Assembly: GCA_036785325.1 (NCBI GenBank)
Contig: JAXIVH010000005.1
Span: 10,744,254 to 10,808,253, forward strand
Direction: 5' to 3'
DNA: 64,000 nt
Source of the DNA: Urophycis tenuis
Lineage: Eukaryota > Chordata > Actinopteri > Gadiformes > Phycidae
Positions within the stretch are counted from its first letter, which is position 1; every line of letters starts with the position of its first letter. A program made the translations under genes and the position numbers. The notes beneath the pieces are model-generated. The model was not told where the DNA came from. It searched no databases and saw only the letters and a program-made list of their open reading frames with translations. Shown in pieces: positions 1-10,616 of the stretch.

Positions 1-96
1 ATATATATAACAGTCAAAGGACAATTTTAAAGTGACAGTCAGGATGAGAGTTTGTGAGTGGTGGCGGGAGGGCAATGGTCCGAGGTGGGTGCAGAG

Positions 97-1452
97 TTAA
101 GAGTCTGTGGCAGGGGGGCAGAGGGGGGGGGGGGGGGGGGGGGGGGGCAGAACAGGGAGGGAGTTGAGCCTCCGGACAGCCTGGTGAAAGAAGCTGTCCT
201 TGAGCCTGCTGGTTCTGGCCCGCAGACTCCGCAGTCTCCTCCCCAACGGCAGAAAACTGAAGATACTGTGGGATGGGTGGGTGGGGTCACCAGCAATCCT
301 GATGGCTTTGCCGGTGAGGCGGGTGTTGTAAATGTCCAAAATGGGGGGGAGAGAGACACCGATGATCCTCTCAGCTGCTCTCACTATGCGCTGCAGTGTC
401 TTGCTGCAGGACACAGTGCAGGCACCGTACCACACAGTGATGCAGCTGGTCAGGAGGCTCTCGATGGTGCCTCTGTAGAAGGTGTGCATAATGGTGGATG
501 AGGCCCCAGCTCTTTTTAGTTTGCGGAGGAAGTACAGGCGTTGGTTGGCTTTTTTGGCCAGTGATGCGGTGTTATGGTTCCATGACAGGTCTTCGGAGAT
601 GTGCACACCCAGGAACTTGGTGCTGCTCACCCTCTCCACTGTAGCATCGTTGATGATCAGTGGAGCATGCTGTGTGTGCATTCTCCTGAAGTCCACAACA
701 ATCTCCTTCGTCTTCTCCACATTCAGACGGAGATTGTTGTCCTTGCACCACATAGCCAGCCTGTTCACCTCACTCCTGTAGATCGTCTCATCGCCGCTGT
801 TGATGAGACCCACCACAGTCGTGTCATCCGCAAACTTGATGAAGATGTTGGAGCTGGATGTTGGTGTGCAGTCGTGGGTCAGCAGGGTGAATAGGAGGGG
901 GCTCAGCACACATCCTTGGGGGGCCCCCGTGTTCAGTGTGATGGTGCTGGAGGTGCTGCTGCCGACCCGAACAGTCTGTGGTCTTCCCGTCAGGAAGTCC
1001 AACAGCCAGTTGCACAGGGAGGTGTTGAGTCCTAGCTGGTCCAGTTTGTGAATGAGCTGCTGGGGGATGATTGTGTTGAATGCTGAGCTGAAGATGATGA
1101 ACAGCATTCTGACATATGAGTCTTTTGAATCCAGGTGGGTGAGGGCAGAGTGGAGGGCAGAGGAGATGGCATCATCGGTCGAACGATTGGACCGATATGC
1201 AAACTGGAAAGGGTCCAGGGTGGGGGGGAGGGCAGACTTGATGTGTTGCATGACTAGCCGCTCGAAGCACTTCATGAGGATGGGAGTGAGTGCGACTGGG
1301 CGGTAGTCATTGTGGCAGGAGGGAGACGACTTTTTCGGCACCGGGATGATGGTGGTGGCTTTGAGGCATGTGGGGACAACAGCCTGGCTCAGCGAGGTGT
1401 TGAAGATGTCCGTGAAGACATCTGTGAGCTCCTCAGCACAGTCCCTCAGCAC
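97..1452 (-). pseudogene. LINE reverse transcriptase, active-site Asp of motif A lost
   Basis: Reverse transcriptase domain of the LINE above. Visible motifs are NDYRPVALTPI, STDDAI, the TGAPQGCVLSPLLF block and the catalytic FADDTTVVG box, followed by the thumb-like FLGVHI and LYFLRKLKRAG segments. In motif A the usual F-x-D-F-S-S-A-F is read as FIIFSSAFNTI, so the first catalytic aspartate is replaced by isoleucine (ATC codon, about position 1110). The C-terminus runs into a proline tract encoded by a 25-base G run on the plus strand (123-147). No host role is suggested. The domain call is firm, and so is the conclusion that the enzyme is dead. Confidence 0.9.
123..147. repeat. Poly-G tract, 25 bases
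   Basis: An uninterrupted G run inside the 3' part of the LINE reverse transcriptase frame (poly-Pro on the minus strand). Its length is likely unreliable in any assembly. Confidence 0.9.
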
Positions 1453-2760
1453 AGTCCCTCAGTACACGACCGGGAATGTTGTCGGGACCAGAGGCTTTCC
1501 GTGGGTGTGTCCCTTTGAGGGATCGCCTCACGCTATCTAGGGATAGCGTCAACACCTGGTCGCCGGGAGAGGGTGGTGTCTTCTGTGCCGGGGTGCTGTT
1601 GTCTGCCTCAAAGCGGGCGAAGAAGTCGTTCAGCTCGTTCAGCAGAGGGGTGGAGCTGTCGCAGGTCTGCGGAGAGGGCTTGTAGTCCGTTAAGGATTGG
1701 ATCCCTCGCCACAGGTTCCTGGAGTCTCTGCTGTTGCTGAAGCGGTCGGCGATCATCCTGGAGTACCGTCTCTTGGCCTTCCTGATGCCGCGTGCCAGGT
1801 TGGCCCTGGCTGCCTTCAGGTCCACCTCGTCTCCAGCTCTGAAGGCGGTGTTCCGAGCCCTCAGGAGTCTGTAGACTTCCCCTGTCAGCCATGGCTTCTG
1901 GTTGGCCCGAATGCGGATGCTCTTGGTGACCGTGACGTCATCAATGCATTTCCGCATGTGACGGTGTCTGTGTATTCCTGGAGGTCTGTGGTGTTGTTGT
2001 AGGTGGCTGCCCGTCTGAACATGCTCCAGTCAGTGGTGAGGAAGCAGTCCTGGAGTGTCTCTGAAGACCCCTCAGGCCACACGCGTACCTGCTTTGTTGT
2101 TGGTCTGATGACTTTGACCAGGGGTCTGTAAGCAGGCATTAACATTGTGGTGGTGTGGTCTGAGGCGCCTAGGTGGGGCAGGGGGAGGGCTTTGTAGGCC
2201 CCCTTATGCGTGGTGTAAACATTGTCCAGGATATTATTGCCACGTGTGGGAAAGTGGATGTGTCCATGGAGTTGTGGAAACACGCTCTTGGGGTTTGCAT
2301 GATTGAAATCCCCAGCCAGGATGAGGAAAGCATCAGGGTGGGCTGTCTGCTGCTCACTGATGTGCTGGTAGAGTTCATACAGCGCCTTGCTCCTGTTGTT
2401 GTTGGAGCCAGGGGGGATGTATATTGCTACCAGGAGTATGGCACTAAATTCCCTCGGCAGGTAGAATGGCCGGCATTTAATGACCAAAAACTCCACCAGT
2501 GTTGAGCAGTGTGTGCAAACCACAGCAGTGTCGCGGCACCAGGCATCACTGATGTAAACACAGAGTCCCCCGCCGCGAGTCTTCCCCCCCTCGACGAGCA
2601 CTCTGTCGAAGCATGCAAGCATGAGCCTCTGAAGGAACACAGCGATGATAAGCCCTGGATCATGCAAGGTAATTAAAAAACAATTATACAAGAGCAGAAT
2701 TTAGTCCCCTGTATGGATGCAGTCATTTTACTCACAATGTGTGAGGTGTTGTGATTACAG

Positions 2761-4150
2761 GTTCAGCATCTCACAAGGCACTGACTGGACACGTGCTGGA
2801 CAAGAGGTGGTTGAACCAGGTGAAGAAGTTTCTAAACTTCTGGTTGCCATCTACATTTGTAGTGGTATGTGCCTTATTTTTTAGATGCACTTCCTAAAAA
2901 AAGTTGTCACCTTCATTTCACCAAGCAAATAGGTAAGGGTTTGGTGCCTTTGGTCAGGTCTAGGTTCAGCAACATCATGTGCTCAAATAATGAGGTGACT
3001 GAATATACTGAGTGACCAGATTGTTGCATCAATGGATATTTTCTTCCAAGATGATAATGCTTGGATTCTTCGGGCTCACATTGTGAAAAAATGGTTGATC
3101 ATGAGACATTGCACACATGAATTGACCACAGAGGCCAGACCTTAACCCCATTGAGAATCTTAAGAATGTGTAAAGCAGAGGTCTGACTCTTCCATCATCA
3201 ATACAATCTTTTGGGAATCTCTATTGGGAGTGATGGGCGAGTCAGACCACTCTCCAGCACATCTCAAAGAGTCTCAATAGGGTTAAGGTCTGGACTCTTT
3301 CACCACTCAACCTCTCTTTCACAATGTGTGTCCGATGAATCCTGGCATGGTGATCTTGGAATATGCCTGTGCCATCAGGGAAGAAATAATCCATTGATTG
3401 AATAACCTTGTCATTCAGTATATTCTTGTAGTCAGCTGACCTTTTTCATTTAACACATAATGTTGCTGAACCTGAGCAACTGCAGCACCCTCTTAACCAT
3501 TTGCTTAGTGAAATCCGGGCAACTTTTTTGGTCCGGCAGTGTATGTATTCAAACATTTCTGTTTAGTCTTCTAACAGCAGAGTTATTCTCATTGTCTCCT
3601 TCCCAACCACACAGGACCACATCAGACCTAGAAAGTTTTCAGAACCATATTCTGATGTATGCGGCAAAGCGCATGTCGTATACACCATGAGTGTACAAAA
3701 CACAGACCCTGTTTGCTGCAATAGATTACAAGCATAACCAATGCCAGCCAGCATGTAATCGTGAAGGACACAAGATGTATGTTGTAACGTTTTTACTTGG
3801 GTAAAGAGAACACCTTACTTTTGTTTGTAAGTGTTGGGGAAATTATCAATGCTAATGCCTCGTCCTCTGTCACCAGGTGCAAATGCTCGTACAACAAAAG
3901 GTTGAAGACGTGGAGTGTAGGTACAGTAAAGGAGAAAAAACTATGCCTACATCTCCGACATCCAGACGGCCATCCTCTTCAGGAGGCTGAGAAGTGGAAC
4001 AAGATCACAAGATCATTATGAGGCCCGATGAGCCAAGACGGCTCTGCCTGCTTGCCCCAGTACAGCCAACACCCACATCTGAAATTGTGCGGAGACAAGT
4101 GTCACAAGGAAACCTTAATCCAGAGTACCCTCAAGAAGATGTGACACAAT
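2761..4150 (+). pseudogene. Relic of an uncharacterised multicopy fish gene family (3 exon-like pieces)
   Basis: Three plus-strand pieces resemble a large family of uncharacterised, repeated fish proteins, some of which carry an N-terminal THAP domain. Piece 1 follows an acceptor at about 2760 and reads ALTGHVLDKRWLNQVKKFLNF. Piece 2 (about 3600-3790) reads TTSDLESFQNHILMYAAKR, then VYKTQTLFAAIDYKHN after a break. Piece 3, after an acceptor at 3877, reads YNKRLKTWSVGTVKEKK and then AYISDIQTAIL, and ends with PDEPRRL and PTPTSEIVRRQVS before a stop near 4149. Frameshifts and stops separate the pieces, so it is a pseudogene. The assignment rests on recalled family patterns; the function is unknown. 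A Tc1-derived inverted repeat lies between pieces 1 and 2. Confidence 0.55.
2992..3440. mobile_element. Two Tc1/mariner transposase relics in inverted orientation
   Basis: The left arm (about 2992-3180, plus) and right arm (about 3225-3440, minus) carry the same transposase segment and pair as an imperfect inverted repeat. The left arm reads FFQDDNAWILRAHIVKKW and then a stretch close to NPIENLKNV. The right arm reads a stretch with SPDLNPIETL and DVLE, interrupted by a stop. These are the second-D and E regions of a Tc1-type DDE transposase. Both arms have stops or shifts. It lies within the relic at 2761-4150. Confidence 0.75.
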
Positions 4151-4990
4151 AGCCATAAAAGCCATAAAAAACCCAATGAAGCACTGTCATTTGCATTTTT
4201 TTCAATATCCAAAATAAATCTTTTTCTAACCAAAAAGTGTGTATTATTGAACAACTGAAACAAAGGTGGTGCAAACATCTGTTATTGAAGTTGATTCCTG
4301 CAATATCATACAATATCCTGATGTAAATATGACGTTAAAAGCCTACCTTTTTTGAATAAATTACAAGTTATATTACTAAACATACTTTAGCAGATACATA
4401 AATGTACGATTGCTGCACAAATTCTTGACTGCACATGCTATCGTTATGTATTATGTTTGACAACTCTTATTGTTCTGCTCTTATTGCCAACTCTTATTTT
4501 TCTGTTCAGCAAAAGATAGAACAAATCTAATGTAGGATAAAACATCTCCCCGTCAACTATACAAAAAGGTTTATGTTTATTGTAACACAACACAACAATA
4601 CACTATTTCAAAATGTATAACCTTGTCTACTCTTCATGAACAGATTGAACACCTACCTCGGACATGGCGCCACACATTTGCCAGCTTCTTTGAAAACAAA
4701 TGCTCATGGCTAGCATAGAAGTGGGTGGGCGAGCGTCGGCAACAAGTTTTATGACGTGTCATAAAATATCTAGTCCGAAGCTGCAGGTGGAGCTTTGTTG
4801 AGAAAAATGTGAGCAGGAATGGCCACAGTTATATAGTGGGCCTTTAATTGTATTTCTTGCACTTCAGTTGTCATTATGAGATCGGCCTTTAGAGGGTAGT
4901 GTGTTTCTGTTCAACATGCGGCAGAAAGCCCACCAGAAACCATCAGAGTGGTTGTCTCCACAGTGGACCTGTGGGACACACACACAAACC
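4151..4990. other. No gene seen
   Basis: AT-rich non-coding sequence without open frames, tandem repeats or RNA gene patterns that I can support. Confidence 0.6.
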
Positions 4991-4994
4991 AGGA

Positions 4995-5286
4995 GATACA
5001 AATTTGTTTAGATTAGATTCAATTTTGGTCATTCTCAGTATTTTTTAGATATGGGAACTGAATTTGTTCTCTGCATTTGACCCATCCTATGGTACATAGG
5101 AGCAGTGGTTGGGCTGCTATTTTAAGCGCCCGGGGAGCAAGTTGGGGTTCAGTGTCTTGCTCAAGGGCACTTCGACATGAGGTCAGTTGGAGGAGGGGAA
5201 TCAAAGGGATCAAACCGCCGACCCTACGGTTGGTGGACGACCCGCTCTGTCCACCCACTCTATCCACTGAGACACGGCCGCCCTAA
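4995..5286 (-). mobile_element. tRNA-derived SINE
   Basis: On the minus strand the element starts at about 5286 with a tRNA-like head. It has an A-box-like stretch (GTGTCTCAGTGGATAGAG) and a B-box-like stretch (GGCGGTTTGATCCC), followed by a body ending in a TTTGGTCATTCTC-type tail on the plus strand. Related heads or tails occur at 15.27, 16.92, 31.50 and 43.61 kb in this window. It is a retroposon, not a functional tRNA. Confidence 0.75.
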
Positions 5287-5474
5287 TGTGCATCAACATG
5301 CACATCCAACTAACTTGTGTTTATATGCATGGCCGTCTAATGGCTACCTCTGCCCCCTCCTACCCTCCTTTTACCCAGAGAGAAAGAAGAAGTAGTCCCC
5401 GGACAGGTTCATCTACCCCCCACCCTGCCCCCCTTCATCCGAGATGCCGGCAGTGGCGCTCAGAAACTGCAGGT

Positions 5475-5497
5475 GGGGGGGGGGGGGGGGGGGGGGG
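5475..5497. repeat. Poly-G tract, 23 bases
   Basis: Uninterrupted G run in non-coding sequence. Confidence 0.9.
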
Positions 5498-5499
5498 TG

Positions 5500-6400
5500 A
5501 ATTAATAAGAGGTCTGATGCCTGTGGGGTAATAAGCCTGTGCAGCTGCTCCTGTTAGCCAGCCTGCCCTGCTCCTTTATCCCTGCGTGGTCCCCGAGTAC
5601 TGGTCAGGCCAGCCCAGCACGCTGGCACCACAGGGGATCTGGGGTGGCTGCATGGTTTCTGGGCCCATTCAAGAAAAAAAGAGAACAATGCGGACCTCCA
5701 CAGTGATGTCAAGGCTGTAGTATATTAGCGTGACATTGTGATATCCTTCCAAATGCTTCCCCCCTGAATACATAGATTACTGTTGGAAAAAAAATAGCCT
5801 GAATGTCGGTTACGGAACACATTAAGACAAAGTCAATGATGCCACTGCGTCCCTGAAACCTCCTCTCGCCTCAATTAACAGATTCTACTGAGCCTGATGT
5901 TTTATGTCAGTATGTCAAATTGAGACTGCATTTTCTGAAACGTGCCTTTCCGTCGGGGACAGATTGACAGACACAGGCATTCATGGTATGTGTATCAATT
6001 ACATTTTCTCTGTTTAAAGAAGGCATTGCATGGCTGTTGTTGTTGGTGAGTACATAAGGAATTAGAACTTGTGTAGAAGCTATTCAGTTTGTAGAGCTAA
6101 CTCATACAGTTAGTAGTCACTCTGCTGTTGTTGCTGTTGCTATTGCTGCTGTCGTTGCTATTGTTGTTGTTGCTGTTAAACAATTGGACTCCAAATGGCC
6201 TCTCAAGCTGTTAACCCCTCCGTTTTGGCCTCTCAGGTGGCAAAAGCCTTGATTGCTGGGTGGAGCTATGACTGCACAATTAGCTTCCCCACAGATAAGT
6301 GCTAGTGTTGTGAGCATCAGCCGTAGCGTCAGGTCCGGCAGTAAGTAAGACCGGTTGAACAAAGACTAAGGGAGTCTCTGTGAGAGTCCCTCGAGGAAGC
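5500..6400. other. No gene seen; short CTG/TTG triplet repeat at 6120-6180
   Basis: Non-coding sequence. A degenerate (TGTTGC)-like triplet-rich stretch lies at about 6120-6180. The open frame across it is only a reflection of the repeat. Confidence 0.6.
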
Positions 6401-7838
6401 CCTCTAGCCACCTATCCCAGTAAGCACATTGACCCGACACAGACGCCACAACCCATTCCTCAACACTGCACCCTTCCAATCTGCTCTACCTTTCTCTCTT
6501 TGTCTGCACCGACCTCGAAGTGATGGGTCAACGCTTGAACTGCCAATCAACGGTCAAGAAGGTAGACTCCATCTCGGCCTATGCCTGCCTCTATGCCCTC
6601 CACTTCCTGGCCCTAACAGAAACCTGGATCACCCCAGACAACACGGCCACCCCGGCTGCCCTCTCTACCGCCTACTCCTTGTCACACACCCCAAGACCGT
6701 CAGGGTGAGGAAGGTGGACTGGACTCCTCATCCCACCCAAGTGGTCCTACTTGGTGCTTCCCTTAGAAAACCTGACCAGATCAGTATTTGAACTCCACGC
6801 TGTTGCTGTCACCATTCCCATCAAGCTCTACATTGCTGTCATCTACCATCCTCCGGTTTCCTTCCATGACTTCTTCAACAAGATGGATGCCCTCCTCAGC
6901 TGCTTTCCTGAAGACGGCACTCCGCTGGTTGTCCTGGGCAACATCCAGCCAGAGAAGTTACAATCATCTGACTTTACAACCTTTTTTACCACATTTGACC
7001 TAACATTTGACCCTCTCTCCTCCTCCTACCCACAGAGGCGGGAACCAACTTGACCTAGTCTTCACAAGGTCCCGCAGTACCCGTGCACTCTGTTACTCCG
7101 CTCCCTGTGTCTGACCATCACTGTGTAGCTTTCTCTCTCCCCTTGATGTCCCCCTTCTCTGTTCCTCCTACCCCCCACACTGTCACCACCCTCCGTAACC
7201 TGAAAACCCTCACTCCCTCTACTTTCTCATCGGCTGTTCTCTCATCACCACATCTGTTCTCCCTACATACCAGATCTTTAGGCTCTGTAATCACATTACA
7301 CGTTTTTTCCTATCAGTGTTGTGGGGACGACACTCAACTGGTTATCTCCTCCCCCCCTCCACACCCCCAGACACTCTGACTGCAACAAGCACCTCAGAAT
7401 GTTTGGCAGACATAAGCTCTTGGACAACTGCGCATCAACTCAAGCTCAATCCTTGGCATAATACTCAACAACCAACTGTCCTGCACATCACTGCAGTGAC
7501 CCGATCCTGTAGATTTGCTCTCTACAACATCTGCAGGATCCGGCCATTCCTCACAAGGGAAGTGACACAGCTCCTCTCAACTACCTCAGCTGGTCGACTG
7601 GTACCTCCATCACTAAAAGGAGGAAAAGGTTGGACGGCAAAATCACAACTCTTCTCCGTTTTGGCATTGCAGTGGTGAAACGAGCTCCCTGCCATGTGTC
7701 AGGACTGCGGACTTGTTCAGAGTTCACCTGAGCCCTGCATAAGATCGATCCTCTACCGACCCCCCTCCCCCCTTCCTATAAAAAAGATACATCTTTTTTT
7801 TTTTTTAAACGACTCTCATGTTGTACATCTTGGCACTT
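6400..7838 (+). mobile_element. Internally deleted LINE (jockey superfamily, L2-like)
   Basis: Plus-strand LINE remnant. The 5' part (6570-7160) reads as an APE endonuclease in shifting frames: ALTETWITPDN, then AVIYHPPVSFHDFF, a degenerate LGN where LGD is usual, and finally LVFTRSRST and SDHHCV. The 3' part (7200-7690) holds only the end of the reverse transcriptase: GDDTQLVIS where YADD is expected, then ISSWTTAHQLKLNP, and RSCRFALYNICRIRPFLTRE. Most of the palm domain is missing, so there is a large internal deletion. A 3' untranslated part with a poly-T stretch at about 7793-7806 runs to the junction with the Tc1 relic at 7840. It cannot be active. Confidence 0.85.
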
Positions 7839-7842
7839 TATA

Positions 7843-8584
7843 TTAGACCATCACTGACCCACCGCCAAACCGGTCATGCTGGAGGATGTTGCAGGCAGCA
7901 GAACATTCTCCATGGCGCCTCCAGACTCTGTCACGTCTGTCACACGTGCTCAGTGTGAACCTGCTCTCATCCGTGAAGAGCACAGGGTTCCAATGGTGAA
8001 TCTGCCAATCCTGGTGTTCTGTGGCAAATGTGAATTGGGCTGCATGGTGTTGGGCTGTGAGCACAGGCCCCACTTGTGGACGTTGGGCCCTCATACCACC
8101 CTCATGGAGTCTGTTTCTCACAGTTTGTGCAGAAACATGCACATTAATGCATGTTTAATGCCTGCAAGAGGTCGTTTTGTAGGGTTCTGGCAGTGCTCCT
8201 CCTGTTCCTCCTTGCACAAAGGACCAGATAGTGGTTCTGCTGCTGGGTTGTTGTCCTCCTATGGCCCCCTCCACATCGCCTGGTGTACTGGCCTGTCTCC
8301 AGGTATCTCCTCCATGCTCTTGACACTGTGCTGGGAGACACAGCAAACCTTCTTGCCACAGCGCACATTGATGTGCCATCCTGGACGAGCTGCACTACCT
8401 GAGCAACTTCTGTTGGTTGCAGACACCGCCTCATGCTACCTCTAGTGGTGAGGGCACTGGCAAAATGCAAAAGTAACCAAAAATCATCCAGAAGAGATGA
8501 GGACAGGAAATGGTCTGTGGCTGGCTGTCTTGCGAATTGCCTCTTTCCACCCCTTGTCTGTTCCATTTGCACAACAGCAGTCAC
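7843..8584 (-). pseudogene. Tc1-like transposase, C-terminus missing, one frameshift
   Basis: Minus-strand Tc1/mariner transposase. The N-terminal part (8584-8144) has the paired-type helix-turn-helix region (GTSMCAVARRFAVSPSTVSR) and the following basic segment. After a frame change near 8143 the next part (8142-7843) reads VSAQTVRNRLHEGGMRA, then the first catalytic Asp in LFTDESRFTLSTCDRRDR, and FGGGSVMV. It stops there, at the junction with the LINE 3' end, so the second Asp and the Glu of the DDE triad are lost. A full-length member has about 340 residues; roughly 245 remain. Confidence 0.9.
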
Positions 8585-8834
8585 TCGTACAACACCCAGT
8601 CACTTCACCATTCATCACGGGCTTGGAGATGAAGGCGTCCTGGTCGGACAGACAGAGGAAGGCAGCGGAGCACAAATGGATGAAAAACTTAAAAACATTC
8701 ACCCCCCTTGGCCTGGGCTGGGCTGCGATTCAGGGCCCCGGGAAATCCTGGGACGCCCCCTTGGTACCTCCCCGTATAGCGTTGGGTCTGATGTGTTGTA
8801 TTATGCAAGCATGGTTGTAACATTCTTTTTTTTC

Positions 8835-8896
8835 CTTTTAATATGTATGTATGTGTGTGAGTGTATGTACATACATATATATATACATATATGTAT
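8835..8896. repeat. ATGT/AT-rich simple repeat
   Basis: Alternating (TGTA)/(TA) steps in non-coding sequence. Confidence 0.7.
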
Positions 8897-9293
8897 GAAG
8901 GGAAGGGGACTCGGAGCTGTTTTTTTCCCGGGAAGCACTTAACCAATCTTTCACCTGACTAAAGCCAGGTGGGAGGATACAAGTATAAGTGTGGTTTATC
9001 ATGCATGTGGGTTCTTAATCAATTATCTATCTATGTTTTTAATTCATATTTGTTGGCACTCGCCACAAGCACTTTTTCGATATATAGCACATTCCCCTTC
9101 CCCCCCTTCCTCTATCATGTGTTTTTTTATTACTATACATTTGTTGTACACATATCTTTTATATACTGTATTTCATATTTTACATGAACCAGAGAGAATG
9201 GTGTTTGTATGTGTGGATGCCTGAGAGTGTGACAGAGTGCATCCTCCCCATTCCACTACTGCTCTGTAGCCCTCCCCTAATGAATCTTAATTG

Positions 9294-9294
9294 T

Positions 9295-9361
<67 letters not shown>
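9294..9361. repeat. (TTTA)n microsatellite
   Basis: About 17 uninterrupted copies of a TTTA tetranucleotide. The flanking 8.6-9.3 kb and 9.36-9.65 kb hold no gene that I can support; 9430-9545 is unusually GC-rich. Confidence 0.95.
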
Positions 9362-9658
9362 TGGTATTTTTTATGTATCTCCTATTTTATTCTTTCTATT
9401 TCTATTTTTACTAGAGGTGTAATTTATGACCGGCCCGTTTGCGTTGTGGCGAGCCCGGCTGTGGGGGGCCTCCCGGGACCCCCGCCCCTTGGGCCCTTAC
9501 CGGCTTCGGCGTGGGCCTGCTGCCCCTGAGGCCCTCGAGGAAAGAGGAAGAAATATAACACACACAAATATACACAAAAAAAAAGATCCAACACCACCTC
9601 AGCTCCGGCCCTTCCCCAGACCCCAGCTGCCACAACAAAAAAAGAACAGAAACAAAAA

Positions 9659-9682
9659 CCTAACCCTAACCCTAACGCTAAC
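9659..9682. repeat. Short interstitial telomere-like repeat (CCCTAA)n
   Basis: Two perfect CCCTAA units are flanked by CCTAA on the left and by two single-base variants on the right. This matches the vertebrate telomere repeat in the C-rich orientation. It directly precedes the 38-bp repeat at 9686. Confidence 0.75.
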
Positions 9683-9685
9683 GCG

Positions 9686-9762
9686 ACTAAACAGCGGCCA
9701 CTGGTGGTTCCATAACATATGACACTAAACAGCGGCCCCTGGTTGTTCAAATAAAATATGAC
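9686..9762. repeat. Two copies of a 38-39-bp repeat with an ACAGCGGCC core
   Basis: Tandem units starting ACTAAACAGCGGCC and continuing with a CTGGT(G/T)GTTC core. Diverged copies of the same unit are at 22989-23143. Confidence 0.85.
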
Positions 9763-10616
9763 ATTTAGGGTATTTAGAAGACGCTTTTATCCAAAGCTAA
9801 TCACAAAAAAGTACATTTGTCAGAAGAAAATGAAACATTTCGATGCTGTTAATACAGAAAGAAAGTCACCAGAACAAGTGTCAAGTCAAGCTGGAGTTTA
9901 ATCAGAGACACTTGACTTTGGTTGGAGTGGCGTCAACTCCGTTTACTGCAATGGTTCGTTTTTTTCTCAGCAATGGCGGCGCATGGGGGCCCTCAAAAGT
10001 TCCCGGAAGTTAGCGCAAACCAACTGTCACTCAATGTATTTCAACGGAGGAGATGGTAGGAGCAACACTTGTCCGAGGTAAAACGTTTAAAGAATGACAT
10101 TTTCATATCAGTAGGGCATCGGAATTAAATTGACACGAGTAATTAATTATGTTGGCGTATTTTCTCTGTCTAGATTAGAGGATTTAGAGAATATTAACAG
10201 GTAAAAATGTAGGCTAGCACACTAGATAACCATAACAACCCGTGCAACAGGCTGATAACTGTAAATTCAGCTCTCTAAATACGCTGTAACTTAATCCAAC
10301 CCTGCCGATTTATACTAATAGCAAGGTTAATGTGTAGGGAGTGTGATTGCAGTTATACATCAATTTAATATCATTGAGGCTGCAGAATGACGGTCTGTAA
10401 TGTCTTTCACCACCGCATTGCACTGACTTGACAGTGGTTCTTTTTAATGTAATTCATGTTGCTGTAATTACTGTGGTGTGTATTGGGCAACTTGTTTTTT
10501 CCCTCCAAAAGATCATTATACTATTATAACAGGGCAAACAACCAAATCACGTAAATAGTTACTAGGTGTGTCTACTGTGTACTGTTGTAATTCTGATGAC
10601 CATTACCTGTCTATGT
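9763..10616. other. No gene seen; SINE-tail fragment near 9770
   Basis: A fragment related to the fish SINE tail (AGACGCTTTTATCCAAAGC-like) lies at about 9765-9810. A GC-richer stretch at 9960-10080 ends in a GAG/GTAAAA donor-like site, but no coding exon can be supported. Confidence 0.45.

Larger units (their letters stand above)
1..2660 (-). mobile_element. Decayed jockey-superfamily LINE (CR1/L2/Rex1-like), 5'-truncated
   Basis: A non-LTR retrotransposon read on the minus strand, coding order endonuclease then reverse transcriptase. The endonuclease part (about 2660 down to 1900) has a GDFNHAN block and the SDH motif of APE-type nucleases. A linker with the NQKPW block typical of these LINEs follows (about 1957-1440), then the reverse transcriptase (1452-97). 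The three parts lie in different frames. One shift is caused by an exact 13-bp tandem duplication at 1437-1449/1450-1462; another lies near 1940, where bases seem to be missing. The endonuclease N-terminus is absent, as expected for 5' truncation. The 3' end may lie left of the window. The superfamily is clear; the clade within it (L2, CR1 or Rex1) is not. Confidence 0.9.

Noticed and set aside
9920..10075. Promoter and first exon of a host gene
   Set aside because: GC-richer stretch and a donor-like site only; no coding continuation could be found downstream before the LINE.
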